DNA of 64,000 bases, from contig NZ_BCUG01000002.1 in assembly GCF_001591165.1 (NCBI RefSeq), positions 62,001 through 126,000 on the forward strand, given 5' to 3'. The first letter of the stretch is position 1; each line of letters begins with the position of its first letter. Origin of the DNA: Thauera butanivorans NBRC 103042. GTDB taxonomy: Bacteria > Pseudomonadota > Gammaproteobacteria > Burkholderiales > Rhodocyclaceae. A model generated the notes under the pieces. It saw nothing but the letters and a program-made list of their open reading frames with translations. It did no database searches and was not told where the DNA came from. The translations under genes and the position numbers were made by a program. Of the stretch, positions 1 through 9,449 are shown one piece after another.

Positions 1-11
1 CCGGCCCGCGT

Positions 12-1211
12 TCAGCGCCTGACCGGCCTGACCTTGCCTGCCGCCAGCGTGGCGCGCTCGCGCGCCTCCGCGACGTCTGCGCCATTGGCGACTGCCACGC
101 CCATGCGGCGCCTGTCGAAGGCTTCGGGCTTGCCGAACAGGCGCAGGTCGCTGCGCGGCACGGCCAGCGCCTCGGCGACGCCTTCGAAGGCGATGCCGGC
201 CGCATCCATGCCGCCATAGATCACCGCCGACGCCCCCGGCTCGCGCAGCGCGGTATCCACCGGCAGGCCGAGGATGGCGCGCGCATGCAGCTCGAACTCG
301 GAGAAGCGCTGCGAGCACAGCGTGACCAGGCCGGTGTCGTGCGGCCGCGGGCTGACTTCCGAGAACCACACCTGGTCGCCCTTGACGAAGAGCTCGACGC
401 CGAACAGGCCGCGGCCGCCGAGATTGCCCGTCACCGCTTCGGCCATGCGGCGCGACTCGGCCAGCGCCGCCGCGCTCATCGGCTGCGGCTGCCAGGATTC
501 GACATAGTCGCCCGCCACCTGCCGATGGCCGATCGGTTCGCAGAAATGCGTCCTGACTTCGCCGTCCGGGTCGCGCGCACGCACCGTCAGCAGCGTAATC
601 TCGTAGTCGAAATCGACGAAGCCCTCGACGATCACCCGCCCCTGGTTCACGCGCCCGCCGGACACGGCGTAATCCCAGGCCTTCGCCACGTCGTCCGGGC
701 CGCGCAGCGTCGACTGGCCCTTGCCCGACGAGGACATCACCGGCTTGACGATGCACGGATAGCCGATGCCGCCGTCGATGGCGGCCTGCAGCGCTTCGAG
801 CGAATCGGCGAAATGGTAGGGCGACGTGGGCAGGCCCAGTTCCTCGGCGGCGAGGCGGCGGATGCCCTCGCGATTCATCGTCAGTTGCGCGGCACGCGCG
901 GTGGGAATGACTTCGGCCAGGCCGGCGGCCTCGATCTCGGCCAGCATGTCGGTGGCGATGGCCTCGATCTCGGGCACGATCAGATGCGGACGCTCGGCCT
1001 CGACCAGCGCACGCAGCGCAGCACCGTCGGTCATCGGCATCACGTGGGCGCGATGCGCCACCTGGTGGCCCGGCGCGTCGGCGTAGCGATCGACCGCGAT
1101 CACTTCGACGCCGAGGCGCTGCAGCGCAATGGCGACTTCCTTGCCCAGTTCGCCGGCACCGAGCAGCATCACGCGCAGCGCGCTGGACGACAAAGGGGTA
1201 CCCAGCTTCAT
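12..1211 (-). CDS. purT: Formate-dependent phosphoribosylglycinamide formyltransferase 2 (PurT)
   Basis: Cytoplasmic purine-synthesis enzyme that makes formyl-GAR from GAR, formate and ATP, an alternative to folate-dependent PurN. The 399-residue product matches the usual length of about 392. The N-terminal nucleotide-fold motif GAGELGKE lies at residues 18-25. The ATP-grasp core shows the flexible loop MSSSGKGQS and later the metal-binding stretch [10 protein letters not shown] and [10 protein letters not shown]. The ATG at 1211 is chosen because AAGGAG lies about 8 bases upstream; the longer frame begins with low-complexity Arg/Pro residues unlike the family. The next gene, at 1306, reads in the same direction but is functionally unrelated. 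Confidence 0.96.
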   Translation of the reverse strand: MKLGTPLSSSALRVMLLGAGELGKEVAIALQRLGVEVIAVDRYADAPGHQVAHRAHVMPMTDGAALRALVEAERPHLIVPEIEAIATDMLAEIEAAGLAEVIPTARAAQLTMNREGIRRLAAEELGLPTSPYHFADSLEALQAAIDGGIGYPCIVKPVMSSSGKGQSTLRGPDDVAKAWDYAVSGGRVNQGRVIVEGFVDFDYEITLLTVRARDPDGEVRTHFCEPIGHRQVAGDYVESWQPQPMSAAALAESRRMAEAVTGNLGGRGLFGVELFVKGDQVWFSEVSPRPHDTGLVTLCSQRFSEFELHARAILGLPVDTALREPGASAVIYGGMDAAGIAFEGVAEALAVPRSDLRLFGKPEAFDRRRMGVAVANGADVAEARERATLAAGKVRPVRR

Positions 1212-1305
1212 GCAATCACTCCTTGAAATGGGAATCACGGCGCGGAACGGGGACGGGGCCGCGGAGTGTGCATGGTAATACGGCGGACGCCGGTTTCGTT
1301 TCCGC

Positions 1306-1593
1306 TCAGTTCGCCTCGGCCTCCGCCGCGCGTTCGTAGCGGTAGAGCAAGGTGTTGCATGCGGTGCAGGACACGATGCGGCGCGCATCCTGCCCGGAGC
1401 CGAGGCCTTCGTCCTTCAATTCGGTCTTGCCGCAGGCATGGCAGCTCGGCTCGGCTTTGCCGTGCGTGGCGAGAAAGTCCTCGCGCAGCGGCAGGGCGCG
1501 CTTCTGCTTCTCCTTGCGCTGGTGTGCATACAGCAGCAGCCACATGAAGAAGAACAAGCCCATCAGGAACAGCATCGGCACGAATTTGGACAT
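1306..1593 (-). CDS. Small membrane protein with C-terminal zinc-ribbon-like cysteines
   Basis: A protein of about 95 residues. It starts with one hydrophobic segment (about residues 3-22, rich in Phe, Leu and Met), followed by a basic linker. The C-terminal half has two cysteine pairs, CHAC and CTAC, spaced as in a zinc ribbon. A GAGG lies 9 bases before the ATG at 1593; an ATG two codons upstream (1599) is also possible but would be too close to it. I do not recognise the family. The layout (anchor plus cytoplasmic zinc ribbon) suggests a small membrane-tethered binding protein, but no function is assigned. Confidence 0.7.
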   Translation of the reverse strand: MSKFVPMLFLMGLFFFMWLLLYAHQRKEKQKRALPLREDFLATHGKAEPSCHACGKTELKDEGLGSGQDARRIVSCTACNTLLYRYERAAEAEAN

Positions 1594-1669
1594 GGGCATC
1601 AGCCTCGCAACGCGAAAAAGCGGGAAATTCCAGTTTAGGCAGGCAGGCCGGGCCTGTACCTGTCAGGGA

Positions 1670-2869
1670 TCAAGTGCGGGAACTGACCGCCGCTTCGGGC
1701 ACGGGTTCCAGTTCGTCGAAGCGCGCCGACTCGATCTTGTGGAAATGCGCGCTGATCTTGCGGCTGGAAGTCTGCACGTCCTGCACGTCGCGGCTGGCCT
1801 GTTCGATGTGGCGCGCCAGCGCCGCCATGCGTTCGTCGAAGCGCTGGAAATCCTTCGCCAGCTTGCCCAGCGCATCCTGGATGACGTGGATCTGCTTGCG
1901 CGTCTCGACGTCCTTCAGCACCGCGCGCGCGGTGTTCAGCACCGCCATCAGCGTGGTCGGCGACACGATCCACACCCGCCTGAGCTGGGCATGGGCGACG
2001 ATTTCGGGATGGTAGGCATGGACCTCGGCGAACACCGCTTCGGCCGGCAGGAACATCACCGCGCCATCCGAAGTCGTGCCGGGCAGGATGTACTTGCCGG
2101 CGATGGCATCGACGTGGCGCCTGAGATCGACGCGGAAGGCGCGCTGCGCGGCATCCCGCTCCGCCGGCCCGGCGGCGTCGAACATGCGATGGTAGTTCTC
2201 CAGCGGGAACTTGGCATCCACGGCGATGCTGCCGGTCGGCTCCGGCAGGCTCAGCAGGCAATCGACGCGCGTGCCGTTGGGCAGCACCTGCTGGAAGGAA
2301 AAGGCCTCGGGCGGCAGCATGTTGCGCACCAGGGCTTCGAGCTGCACTTCGCCGAAGGCGCCGCGTGCCCGCTTGTCGCCGAGCAGTTCCTGCAGGCTGA
2401 CGACGTTGGTGGTGAGGCCGTCGATCTTCTTCTGCGCCTCGTCGATCGTCGCCAGCCGGGCCATGACATTGGCGAAAGTCTCGTTGGTCTTGCGGAAACC
2501 TTCGTCGAGCCGCTGGTTGACCTGGCCCGACAAGGTGTCCAGGCGCCCGTCCACGCTCTGCGTCAGCGCCTGCATGCCGCGCGACAGCTGCATCGACGCC
2601 GCGGTCAGGCCGCGCTGCAGCAGTTCGCGGTCGGCCCGCGCATGCTCGCCGATGCGGTCGGTCTGGCGCGCCATGCCTTCGTGCAGGTCGCGCAGAATCT
2701 CGCGATGCTGGGCGCCAAGCTGCTGTTCCATCGCCTGTTCCAGACAGTCCACCGCACGCTGCGGCAGTTCCCGCTCGATGCCGTGCAGGCGCACCAGCAC
2801 CCACACCAGCAGCAGCGCGACACCGCCCAGCGCCGCCAGCAACAGTTCGGTTTCATTCATCATCGGCAT
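1670..2869 (-). CDS. rmuC: RmuC family DNA recombination/nuclease-like protein
   Basis: RmuC proteins limit inversions at short inverted repeats and carry a restriction-endonuclease-like fold. The product has an N-terminal membrane segment (about residues 8-26), a long coiled-coil region (about 35-145) and the RmuC core with GAFGEVQLE, the acidic stretch IAVDAKFPLENY and the later VSPTTLMAVLNT. These are all typical of the family, and the length (about 399) is normal. GGAGG precedes a cluster of four ATGs. The one at 2869 has a workable spacing, the one at 2881 is directly against the ribosome site, and 2863/2860 remain possible. It is divergent from fpr at 2971. Confidence 0.93.
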   Translation of the reverse strand: MPMMNETELLLAALGGVALLLVWVLVRLHGIERELPQRAVDCLEQAMEQQLGAQHREILRDLHEGMARQTDRIGEHARADRELLQRGLTAASMQLSRGMQALTQSVDGRLDTLSGQVNQRLDEGFRKTNETFANVMARLATIDEAQKKIDGLTTNVVSLQELLGDKRARGAFGEVQLEALVRNMLPPEAFSFQQVLPNGTRVDCLLSLPEPTGSIAVDAKFPLENYHRMFDAAGPAERDAAQRAFRVDLRRHVDAIAGKYILPGTTSDGAVMFLPAEAVFAEVHAYHPEIVAHAQLRRVWIVSPTTLMAVLNTARAVLKDVETRKQIHVIQDALGKLAKDFQRFDERMAALARHIEQASRDVQDVQTSSRKISAHFHKIESARFDELEPVPEAAVSSRT

Positions 2870-2970
2870 ATCGGCTGGCATCCCTCCGGACGATGCCGCC
2901 TATCGCCGGCAGCGGCGGTGTCCGCCGCATTGTAGAATTGCGTTTTCACCTCAAGATCCCCGCTCCCGCC

Positions 2971-3747
2971 ATGGCAGCCTTCATCACTGAAAAAATCCTC
3001 TCGGTCCATCACTGGAACGACACCCTGTTCTCCTTCACCACGACACGGGATCGCGCACTGCGTTTCGAGAACGGGCAGTTCGTGATGATCGGCCTGGAAG
3101 TGGACGGACGACCGCTGATGCGTGCCTATTCGATCGCCAGCCCCAACTACGAGGAAACGCTCGAATTCCTCAGCATCAAGGTGCCCGACGGCCCGCTCAC
3201 CTCGCGCCTGCAGCATCTGCAGCCGGGCGACAGTCTGCTGGTTTCGCGCAAGCCGACCGGCACCCTGGTGCTGCACGACCTGCACCCCGGCAAACACCTG
3301 TACCTGTTCTCCACCGGCACCGGCCTGGCGCCCTTCATGAGCGTGATCCGCGACCTCGACGTCTACGACCACTTCGAAAAGGTGGTCCTGATCCATGGCG
3401 TGCGCTACGTCAGCGAACTGGCCTACAACCACTACATCACCCACGAACTGCCCCAGCACGAATTCCTCGGCGAGGCCATCAGCGAAAAGCTGATCTACTA
3501 CCCCACGGTCACCCGCGAACCCTACCGCAACCAGGGCCGCCTGACGACGCTGATCGAAAGCGGCAAGTTGTTCGAGGACATCGGCCTGCCGCCGCTGGAC
3601 CCCGCGGTGGACCGCGTGATGATCTGCGGCAGCGCGGCGATGCTGAAGGACTCCCGCGACCTGCTCGACCGCCGCGGCTTCAAGGTGTCCAAGCGGATCG
3701 GCGAGCCGGGCGACTACGTGATCGAGCACGCCTTCGTCGAGAAGTGA
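2971..3747 (+). CDS. fpr: Ferredoxin--NADP+ reductase, copy 1
   Basis: FAD enzyme that moves electrons between NADPH and ferredoxin or flavodoxin, in the cytoplasm, and is often part of oxidative-stress or Fe-S repair responses. The 258 residues match the Azotobacter/Pseudomonas subclass. The FAD-binding RAYS motif is at 51-54 and the NADP-binding GTGLAPF at about 115-121; the C-terminus ends VEK as in that subclass. The ATG at 2971 aligns exactly with the start of the second copy at 8603. Upstream, TAGAAT at 2933 can serve as a -10 box. A second, very similar gene lies 5.6 kb downstream. Confidence 0.95.
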   Translation: MAAFITEKILSVHHWNDTLFSFTTTRDRALRFENGQFVMIGLEVDGRPLMRAYSIASPNYEETLEFLSIKVPDGPLTSRLQHLQPGDSLLVSRKPTGTLVLHDLHPGKHLYLFSTGTGLAPFMSVIRDLDVYDHFEKVVLIHGVRYVSELAYNHYITHELPQHEFLGEAISEKLIYYPTVTREPYRNQGRLTTLIESGKLFEDIGLPPLDPAVDRVMICGSAAMLKDSRDLLDRRGFKVSKRIGEPGDYVIEHAFVEK

Positions 3748-3759
3748 AAGAGCTTTCCC

Positions 3760-3814
3760 GTAGGAGCGGTTTTAGCCGCGAACACCCACCTTTCGCGGCT
3801 AAAGCCGCTCCTAC
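3760..3814. repeat. REP-like palindrome between convergent genes
   Basis: Two 21-base arms (3760-3780 and 3794-3814) are complementary with a single G-T mismatch and enclose 13 bases. The sequence GTAGGAGCGG...TTAGCCGCG is the type of repetitive extragenic palindrome scattered through many Pseudomonas and related genomes. It sits between the convergent fpr and permease genes and could fold in RNA from either strand, acting as a terminator or 3'-end stabiliser. It lacks a long T tract. Confidence 0.75.
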
Positions 3815-3847
3815 ACCACAAGAGAATCTCCCAAGCCAGCATCGACG

Positions 3848-6349
3848 CTAGGCCAGCGCGCGCAGGCTGGCCAGCGGCGGCCGCGACAGTAGCCGGCGGG
3901 TGCCCAGCCAGCCGCCAGCGACGACACCCGTCGCGCCCAGCAGCACCGCCACCACCACCGGCAGCAGCGCCGGTACGTAGGCCATCTTGAACACCTGCTC
4001 AGCCAGCACCCAGCCGATCGCGCTGGCACCGATGCCGGCCAGCACGCCCGCCACCCCGCCGAGCACGAGGAATTCCGCCAGCAGCGCCTGCCGCACCTGG
4101 CGGTTGCGCGCCCCCAGGGTGCGCAGCATCGCCAATTCGTACTCGCGCTCGTCGTGGGTGGCCTGCAGCGCCGCGTACAGCACCACCAGGCCGGCCAGCA
4201 CCGCAAAGCCGAACACGAACTGCACGATGACGATCAGCTTGTCGGTCATCGCCTGCACCTGCGCCAGCACTGCGGCGATGTCGATCACCGACAGATTGGG
4301 GAAAGCGCCGACCAGCCGGGTGGTGAAGTCGTGGTTGGCAGCCGGCAGGTGGAAGCTGGTGATGAGGCTGGCGGGATAGTTCTCCAGCAGCCCATCCGAG
4401 GCGATGAAGAAGAAGTTCACCCGCATCGAATCCCAGTCGAGCTTGCGCACGCTGGTGATCGGCGCCTCGACGCGCTCGCCGGCAATCTCGAAAGTCACGC
4501 GGTCGCCCAGCTTCAGGCCGAAGGTCTGCGCCAGCCCCGCCTCCACCGAGAACTGCGGCGTGCGCTCGCCGCCGTGCCAGCGGCCGGCCTGCACTTCGTT
4601 GCCGCCGGGGAGCCGGGCGGAATGGGACAGATTGAACTCGCGCTCGGCCAAGCGCCGGGTGCGTTCATCCTCGTAGCGTTCGAGCTCGACCGGCTCGCCG
4701 TTGATCGCCACCATGCGGCCGCGGATCATCGGCTGGATGTCGGGCACCGCCATTCCTTCGGCAGCGAACAGTTCAGCCACGCCGGCACGCTGGTCGGGCT
4801 GGATGTTGATGACGAAGCGGTTGGGCGCATCCGGCGACGCCATCGCGTGCCAGTTGTCGAGCAGATCGGCGCGCACCAGCGTCAGCAGCAGCAGCGCCGT
4901 CATGCCCAGGCCCAGCGCCGCGGCCTGGATCACGCTGCCGCCCATGCGCCGGCCAAGCGCGGCGATGCCGTAGCGCCAGCCGCCGCCGCGCAGGCTGCCC
5001 TGCCCCTTCAGGCTGCCCGCCAGCTTCAGCACCCACCAGGCCGCCAGCGCGAACACGCCCAGCGCCACCGCGAAGCCGGCCGCCACCATCGCTCCCAGCC
5101 GGACATCGGCGGCGATCCAGAAAATCAGGCCGAGCAGCGCGACCAGCCCCAGCACCCAGGCCGTGCCGGACAGCGGCTCGGCGAAGTCGAACTCGCGCCT
5201 CAGCACACGCAGGGTGCTGACCCTGCCCAGGCGCAGCAGCTGCGGCAGCACGAAGCCGGCCAGCAGCGCGATGCCGACGACCACGCCGTGCGCCAGCGGC
5301 AGCAGCGAAGGCGCCGGCAGCTCGGTGGCGAGGATCTCGCGCAGGCCGCCCGCCAGCCCCCATTGCACCGACCAGCCCAGCGCGGTGCCGGCCACCGCGG
5401 CGGCGAGGCCGAACAGCAGGAATTCGCCGACCACCACGCCCAGCACCTGCGCCTGGCTGGCGCCCAGCACCCGCATCACCGCGCAGCCGTCGAGGTGGCG
5501 GGCCATGAAGCGCCGCGCCGACAGGCCGACCGCGACTGCAGCGAGGATCACCGCCAGCAACGCGGCGAGGCGCAGGAAGCGCTGTGCCTGGTCGAGCGCC
5601 GAGCGCACTTCGGGGCGGGCGTTTTCCACCGTCTCGACGCGCTGGCCGCGGCCCAGATTGCCGTCCGCCCACTTTTCGTAGGCTTCGACTGCCTGCGGCG
5701 TGCCCGCCACGTGCAGCCGCCAGGTGGCGCGGCTGCCTTCGACGATCAGGCCGGTGGCGTCCAGGTCCTTCAGGTTGAAGAGCGCGCGCGGCAGCAGGCT
5801 GAAGAAGTTGGCGCCGCGGTCGGATTCGAACGTCACCATCGCACCGACGCGGAACTCGACTTCGCCGAGGCCGACCCTGTCGCCCACGGCGACGCCCAGC
5901 TCGGCGAACAGGCGTTCGTCGAGCCAGACTTCGCCTGCTGCCGGCACGCGCCCGGCGACTTCGTCCGGCTGGTTGGGGCCGGCTGCGATGCGGATCGCGC
6001 CACGCAGCGGGTAGCCGTCCTCGACGACCTTGACGCCGGCCAGCACCGCCGCCTCCTCGGTGCTGGCCATGCTGGTGAACAACATCGTTTCGGCGGTCTG
6101 CAGGCCGCGTGCGTGCGCTTCGCCGGCGACATCGGCCGGCCACGGCCGGTCGGCGCGCAGCAGCAGGTCGCCGCCCAGCAACTGGTTGGCCTCGCGGTCC
6201 AGCGCGCGGCCGACGCGGTCGGCCAGGAAGCCGACGCTGGTCAGGCTGGCCACGGCGATGACGATCGCCAGCCCGAGCAGGTGCAGTTCGCCCGCACGCA
6301 GGTCGCGCAGCATCATGCGAAAAGCCAGGCGCAGCGTCTTCATCATCAT
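3848..6349 (-). CDS. FtsX-like ABC transporter permease (YbbP type)
   Basis: A large inner-membrane permease of about 833 residues, near the length of E. coli YbbP (about 804). It has one N-terminal membrane helix, a large extracytoplasmic domain, a first FtsX block (about residues 250-400, ending near STLRVLRREF), a second periplasmic region and a final FtsX block with DEREYELAMLRTLGA. Such proteins usually pair with a cytoplasmic ATPase and export lipophilic or envelope components; no ATPase gene is adjacent here. GAGG precedes three consecutive ATGs (6349, 6346, 6343); any could be used. The start lies just upstream of the stop of the amidohydrolase gene, so the two are probably cotranscribed. 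Confidence 0.88.
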   Translation of the reverse strand: MMMKTLRLAFRMMLRDLRAGELHLLGLAIVIAVASLTSVGFLADRVGRALDREANQLLGGDLLLRADRPWPADVAGEAHARGLQTAETMLFTSMASTEEAAVLAGVKVVEDGYPLRGAIRIAAGPNQPDEVAGRVPAAGEVWLDERLFAELGVAVGDRVGLGEVEFRVGAMVTFESDRGANFFSLLPRALFNLKDLDATGLIVEGSRATWRLHVAGTPQAVEAYEKWADGNLGRGQRVETVENARPEVRSALDQAQRFLRLAALLAVILAAVAVGLSARRFMARHLDGCAVMRVLGASQAQVLGVVVGEFLLFGLAAAVAGTALGWSVQWGLAGGLREILATELPAPSLLPLAHGVVVGIALLAGFVLPQLLRLGRVSTLRVLRREFDFAEPLSGTAWVLGLVALLGLIFWIAADVRLGAMVAAGFAVALGVFALAAWWVLKLAGSLKGQGSLRGGGWRYGIAALGRRMGGSVIQAAALGLGMTALLLLTLVRADLLDNWHAMASPDAPNRFVINIQPDQRAGVAELFAAEGMAVPDIQPMIRGRMVAINGEPVELERYEDERTRRLAEREFNLSHSARLPGGNEVQAGRWHGGERTPQFSVEAGLAQTFGLKLGDRVTFEIAGERVEAPITSVRKLDWDSMRVNFFFIASDGLLENYPASLITSFHLPAANHDFTTRLVGAFPNLSVIDIAAVLAQVQAMTDKLIVIVQFVFGFAVLAGLVVLYAALQATHDEREYELAMLRTLGARNRQVRQALLAEFLVLGGVAGVLAGIGASAIGWVLAEQVFKMAYVPALLPVVVAVLLGATGVVAGGWLGTRRLLSRPPLASLRALA

Positions 6350-6354
6350 CCGCC

Positions 6355-7527
6355 TCAGCGCGCCGCCGACAACAAGGTGCGCGCCAGCTGGCACCAGTAG
6401 GCGACGCCGGTCGGCAGCACCTCGTCGTTGAAGTCGTAGTGGGGATTGTGCAGCGTGCAGCCGCCCTCGCCCGGCCCGTTGCCGATCCAGACGTAGGCGC
6501 CGGGCTTCTCCTGCAGGAAGTAGGCAAAGTCTTCCGCGCCCATGCTCGGGCGACGGTCGGTGAACACCCGCTCCGGGCCGGCCACCGCGCGCGCCGCCTC
6601 GGCGCACAGCGCGGCTTCGTCGGCGGTGTTGATCGTCGGCGGATAGCCACGCCGGTACTCGAAGGCAAGCTGCACGCCGTGGCTGGCGGCGATGCCTTCG
6701 GCGACCTGGCGCAGGCCGCGCTCCAGGCGGTCGCGCACCTCCGCCGCGAAAGTACGCACCGTGCCGCACAGCTCGGCGCGGTCGGGAATGACGTTGTAGG
6801 CCTCGCCGGCATGGAACTGGGTCACCGACACCACGCCGGCGTCGATCGGGTCGAGCGTGCGGCTGACCAGGGTCTGCGCCGCCTGCACGAAAGCTGCGCC
6901 GGCCACCACCGGGTCCACGCCCAGGTGCGGCATCGCCGCATGCGCGCCAACGCCGGTGAAGCGGATGTCGAAGCGGTCGGCGCTGGCCATCACCGGGCCG
7001 CTGTGGATGGCGAAGCTTCCCGCCTCCATGCCCGGCCAGTTGTGCATGCCGAACACGGCTTCCATCGGGAAGCGGTCGAACAGGCCATCGGCGATCATCG
7101 CCGGCGCGCCGCCCTCGCCTTCTTCGGCAGGCTGGAAGATCAGATACACCGTGCCGTCGAAGTCCTTGCGCGCGACCAGCGCCTCGGCGGCGCCGAGCAG
7201 CATCGTGGTGTGGCCGTCGTGGCCGCAGGCATGCATGCAGCCCTGGACGGTGGACCTGTGCGCGAAGCTGTTGCGCTCGGTGATCGGCAGCGCATCCATG
7301 TCGGCGCGCAAGCCGATCGCGCGCAGGCTGCGGCCGCCGCGCACGACGCCGACCACGCCGGTGCCGCCGATGCCGCGATGGGTCTCGATGCCGAGCGCTT
7401 CGAGATGGCGGGCGACGAGCTCGGCGGTGCGGTGCTCCTCGAAAGCGAGTTCGGGATGGGCGTGGATGTCGCGCCGGATGGCGGTGAGTTTGCCGTGCAG
7501 GGGACGGACGGATTCGATGACGCTCAT
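6355..7527 (-). CDS. M20 family amidohydrolase (hippurate/aminoacylase-like)
   Basis: Metal-dependent hydrolase that cleaves amide bonds of N-acyl amino acids. The 390-residue product has the family signatures in order: GLRADMDALP, the metal-binding HACGHDGHT, the catalytic acidic motif FQPAEEGEGG, MHNWPG, and a C-terminal SMGAEDFAYF. The internal dimerisation domain is present. The ATG at 7527 is the natural start; sequence upstream of it is not family-like. The exact substrate cannot be read from the sequence. It lies between the permease and the LysR gene, all on the minus strand. Confidence 0.92.
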   Translation of the reverse strand: MSVIESVRPLHGKLTAIRRDIHAHPELAFEEHRTAELVARHLEALGIETHRGIGGTGVVGVVRGGRSLRAIGLRADMDALPITERNSFAHRSTVQGCMHACGHDGHTTMLLGAAEALVARKDFDGTVYLIFQPAEEGEGGAPAMIADGLFDRFPMEAVFGMHNWPGMEAGSFAIHSGPVMASADRFDIRFTGVGAHAAMPHLGVDPVVAGAAFVQAAQTLVSRTLDPIDAGVVSVTQFHAGEAYNVIPDRAELCGTVRTFAAEVRDRLERGLRQVAEGIAASHGVQLAFEYRRGYPPTINTADEAALCAEAARAVAGPERVFTDRRPSMGAEDFAYFLQEKPGAYVWIGNGPGEGGCTLHNPHYDFNDEVLPTGVAYWCQLARTLLSAAR

Positions 7528-7573
7528 GGCTGCACCGTACGGAATTCCATTGGGGGAGAAAGTGTATTCTGCC

Positions 7574-8500
7574 TCAGCGCACCGCTGGCAGCGGAATCTC
7601 GTCGCTGCGCCGGGCGCCGGCGGCAAAGGCACGGCAATCGTCGAGGAAGCGGCGGATGGCCGCGCTGTGGTACTTGCCGCGGTGCCAGGCGAAGCAGAAA
7701 TGCCGTTTCAGATCCAGTTCGGGGGTTTCGAGCGGCACCAGGCTGCCACGGCGAAAGGCGTCGCGCAGCGACAGGCGCGACAGGCAGCCCAGCCCCAGCC
7801 CGCTTTCCACCGCACGCTTGACCGCCTCGGTGTGCTCCAGTTCCAGCCTCGGCAGCACGCCGCCCGGCCAATGGCGCAAGGCCTGATCGAAAGTCTCGCG
7901 CGTGCCCGAGCCGCGCTCCCGCAAAATCCAGGGTTCGCAGGCGATCTCGCTGAAATCCACCGTCTCGCGCCCGGCCAGGCGGTGGCCCGGCGCGCAGAAC
8001 ACCACCAGTTCGTCCTCCACCCATTGCTCGGTCTCCAGTTCGCGGTCGACCACCTGCCCTTCCATCAGCCCGAGGTCGATCTCGTAGCGCGACAGCATCC
8101 CGGTGATGGTGGCGGTATTGCGCACTTCGAGCTTGACCCGGCTTTCCGGGTGTCGTTGCAGGAACTCGGAAACGATCAGCGGCAGCAGGTAGTTGCCGAT
8201 CGTCAGCGTGGCGCCGACGCGCAGGCTGCCCAAGCCGCGTTCGCCGCGCAGCAGCGCATCCATCTCCTCGGCGCGGTCGAGCAGTTCGACCGCGCGCGGC
8301 AGCAGCAGCCTGCCCTGCTCGTTGAGGCGCAGGCGCCTGCCGTGGCGGTCGAACAACTGCTGGTCGAACTGGCCTTCGAGTTCGGCCAGCGCGGCGCTGG
8401 TGGCGGACTGCGACAGGCTCAACACCTCCGCCGCGCGCGACACGTTGTCGTTGCTGGCGATGGCGACGAAGACCTGGATCTGGCGCAAGGTGAATCGCAT
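7574..8500 (-). CDS. LysR-type transcriptional regulator (FinR-like by context)
   Basis: A 308-residue regulator with an N-terminal winged helix-turn-helix (residues 1-60, starting RFTLRQIQVFVAIAS) and a LysR substrate-binding domain. Its gene is divergent from the second fpr, with about 100 bases between the start codons. In Pseudomonas putida the LysR regulator FinR is divergent from fpr and activates it under superoxide stress. The arrangement here matches, so an fpr activator is a reasonable inference. It could instead regulate the neighbouring amidohydrolase. The sequence does not distinguish these. Confidence 0.9.
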   Translation of the reverse strand: MRFTLRQIQVFVAIASNDNVSRAAEVLSLSQSATSAALAELEGQFDQQLFDRHGRRLRLNEQGRLLLPRAVELLDRAEEMDALLRGERGLGSLRVGATLTIGNYLLPLIVSEFLQRHPESRVKLEVRNTATITGMLSRYEIDLGLMEGQVVDRELETEQWVEDELVVFCAPGHRLAGRETVDFSEIACEPWILRERGSGTRETFDQALRHWPGGVLPRLELEHTEAVKRAVESGLGLGCLSRLSLRDAFRRGSLVPLETPELDLKRHFCFAWHRGKYHSAAIRRFLDDCRAFAAGARRSDEIPLPAVR

Positions 8501-8536
8501 ATCTAATTTACAGGTAACTCATATGAAGATTATCCA

Positions 8537-8565
8537 CCAAACAAGTAAGCCAGCGCATCTAGAAT
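8537..8565 (+). promoter_or_regulatory. Candidate activator-dependent promoter of the second fpr
   Basis: A near-consensus -10 box TAGAAT is at 8560-8565, but the expected -35 position (8537-8542, CCAAAC) is poor. This is the pattern expected of a promoter that needs an activator such as the divergent LysR protein. The -10 box is the same as that before the first fpr. Confidence 0.4.
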
Positions 8566-8602
8566 GCAGCCCATTTCCATTCGCCCAGCAAGAGCGCCCA
8601 CC

Positions 8603-9379
8603 ATGAGCAACCTGCTTACCGAACGTGTCATCAGCGTCCATCACTGGAACGATTCGCTGTTCAGCTTCCGCACCACCCGCGACCCGGGTCTGCGCTTCGA
8701 GAACGGCCAGTTCGTGATGATCGGGCTGGACGTCGATGGCAAGCCGCTGACCCGTGCCTACAGCATCGCCAGCCCCAACTACGAGGAGCACCTCGAGTTC
8801 TTCAGCATCAAGGTGCAGGACGGCCCGCTGACTTCGCGCCTGCAGCACCTGCGCGAAGGCGACCCGGTCATCGTCAGCAAGAAGCCCACCGGCACCCTGG
8901 TGCTGCACGACCTGAACCCCGGCAAGCATCTCTACCTGCTCGCCACCGGCACCGGCCTGGCCCCCTTCCTGAGCGTGATCCAGGATCCGGAGACCTACGA
9001 ACGCTTCGAGAAAGTGGTGCTGATCCACGGCGTGCGCTTCGTCTCCGAGCTCGCCTACACCGACTTCATCACCCAGGAACTGCCGCAGAACGAGTTCTTC
9101 GGCGAACAGGTGCGCAAGCAACTGATCTACTATCCGACCGTCACCCGCGAGCCCTTCCGCAACACCGGCCGCATCACGCACGTGGTCGAGACCGGCAAGC
9201 TGTTCGCCGACATCGGCCTGCCACCGTTCGACCCGGCGCAGGACCGCGTGATGATCTGCGGCAGCCAGGCGATGAACGCGGACTGCTGCGCCATGCTGGA
9301 CGCACGCGGCTTCAAGATGTCGCCGCGCATCGGCCAGCCGGGCGACTACGTGATCGAGCGCGCCTTCGTCGAGAAGTAA
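8603..9379 (+). CDS. fpr: Ferredoxin--NADP+ reductase, copy 2
   Basis: Same length (258 residues) as copy 1 and alignable end to end without gaps. Identical blocks include ENGQFVMIGL, RAYSIASPNYE, DGPLTSRLQHL and KPTGTLVLHDL. FAD- and NADP-binding motifs are intact. The most variable part is near the C-terminus (NADCCAMLDARGFKM here versus KDSRDLLDRRGFKV in copy 1). It is divergent from the LysR gene and followed by glutathione peroxidase, suggesting a redox-stress role. I infer duplication or parallel retention with specialised regulation. Confidence 0.95.
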   Translation: MSNLLTERVISVHHWNDSLFSFRTTRDPGLRFENGQFVMIGLDVDGKPLTRAYSIASPNYEEHLEFFSIKVQDGPLTSRLQHLREGDPVIVSKKPTGTLVLHDLNPGKHLYLLATGTGLAPFLSVIQDPETYERFEKVVLIHGVRFVSELAYTDFITQELPQNEFFGEQVRKQLIYYPTVTREPFRNTGRITHVVETGKLFADIGLPPFDPAQDRVMICGSQAMNADCCAMLDARGFKMSPRIGQPGDYVIERAFVEK

Positions 9380-9449
9380 GCGCACAAACTTTTCCAGCAT
9401 GCGGGGCTCAAAGCACCTCCAACCCTCTCTCTCCTTAAGGAGGCCCCGC

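Noticed and set aside
4154-6400. Very long open frame on the plus strand opposite the ABC permease gene
   Set aside because: It is rich in His, Gln, Arg and Ala with no domain. It is a mirror frame of a GC-rich gene whose minus-strand product is a clear FtsX permease.
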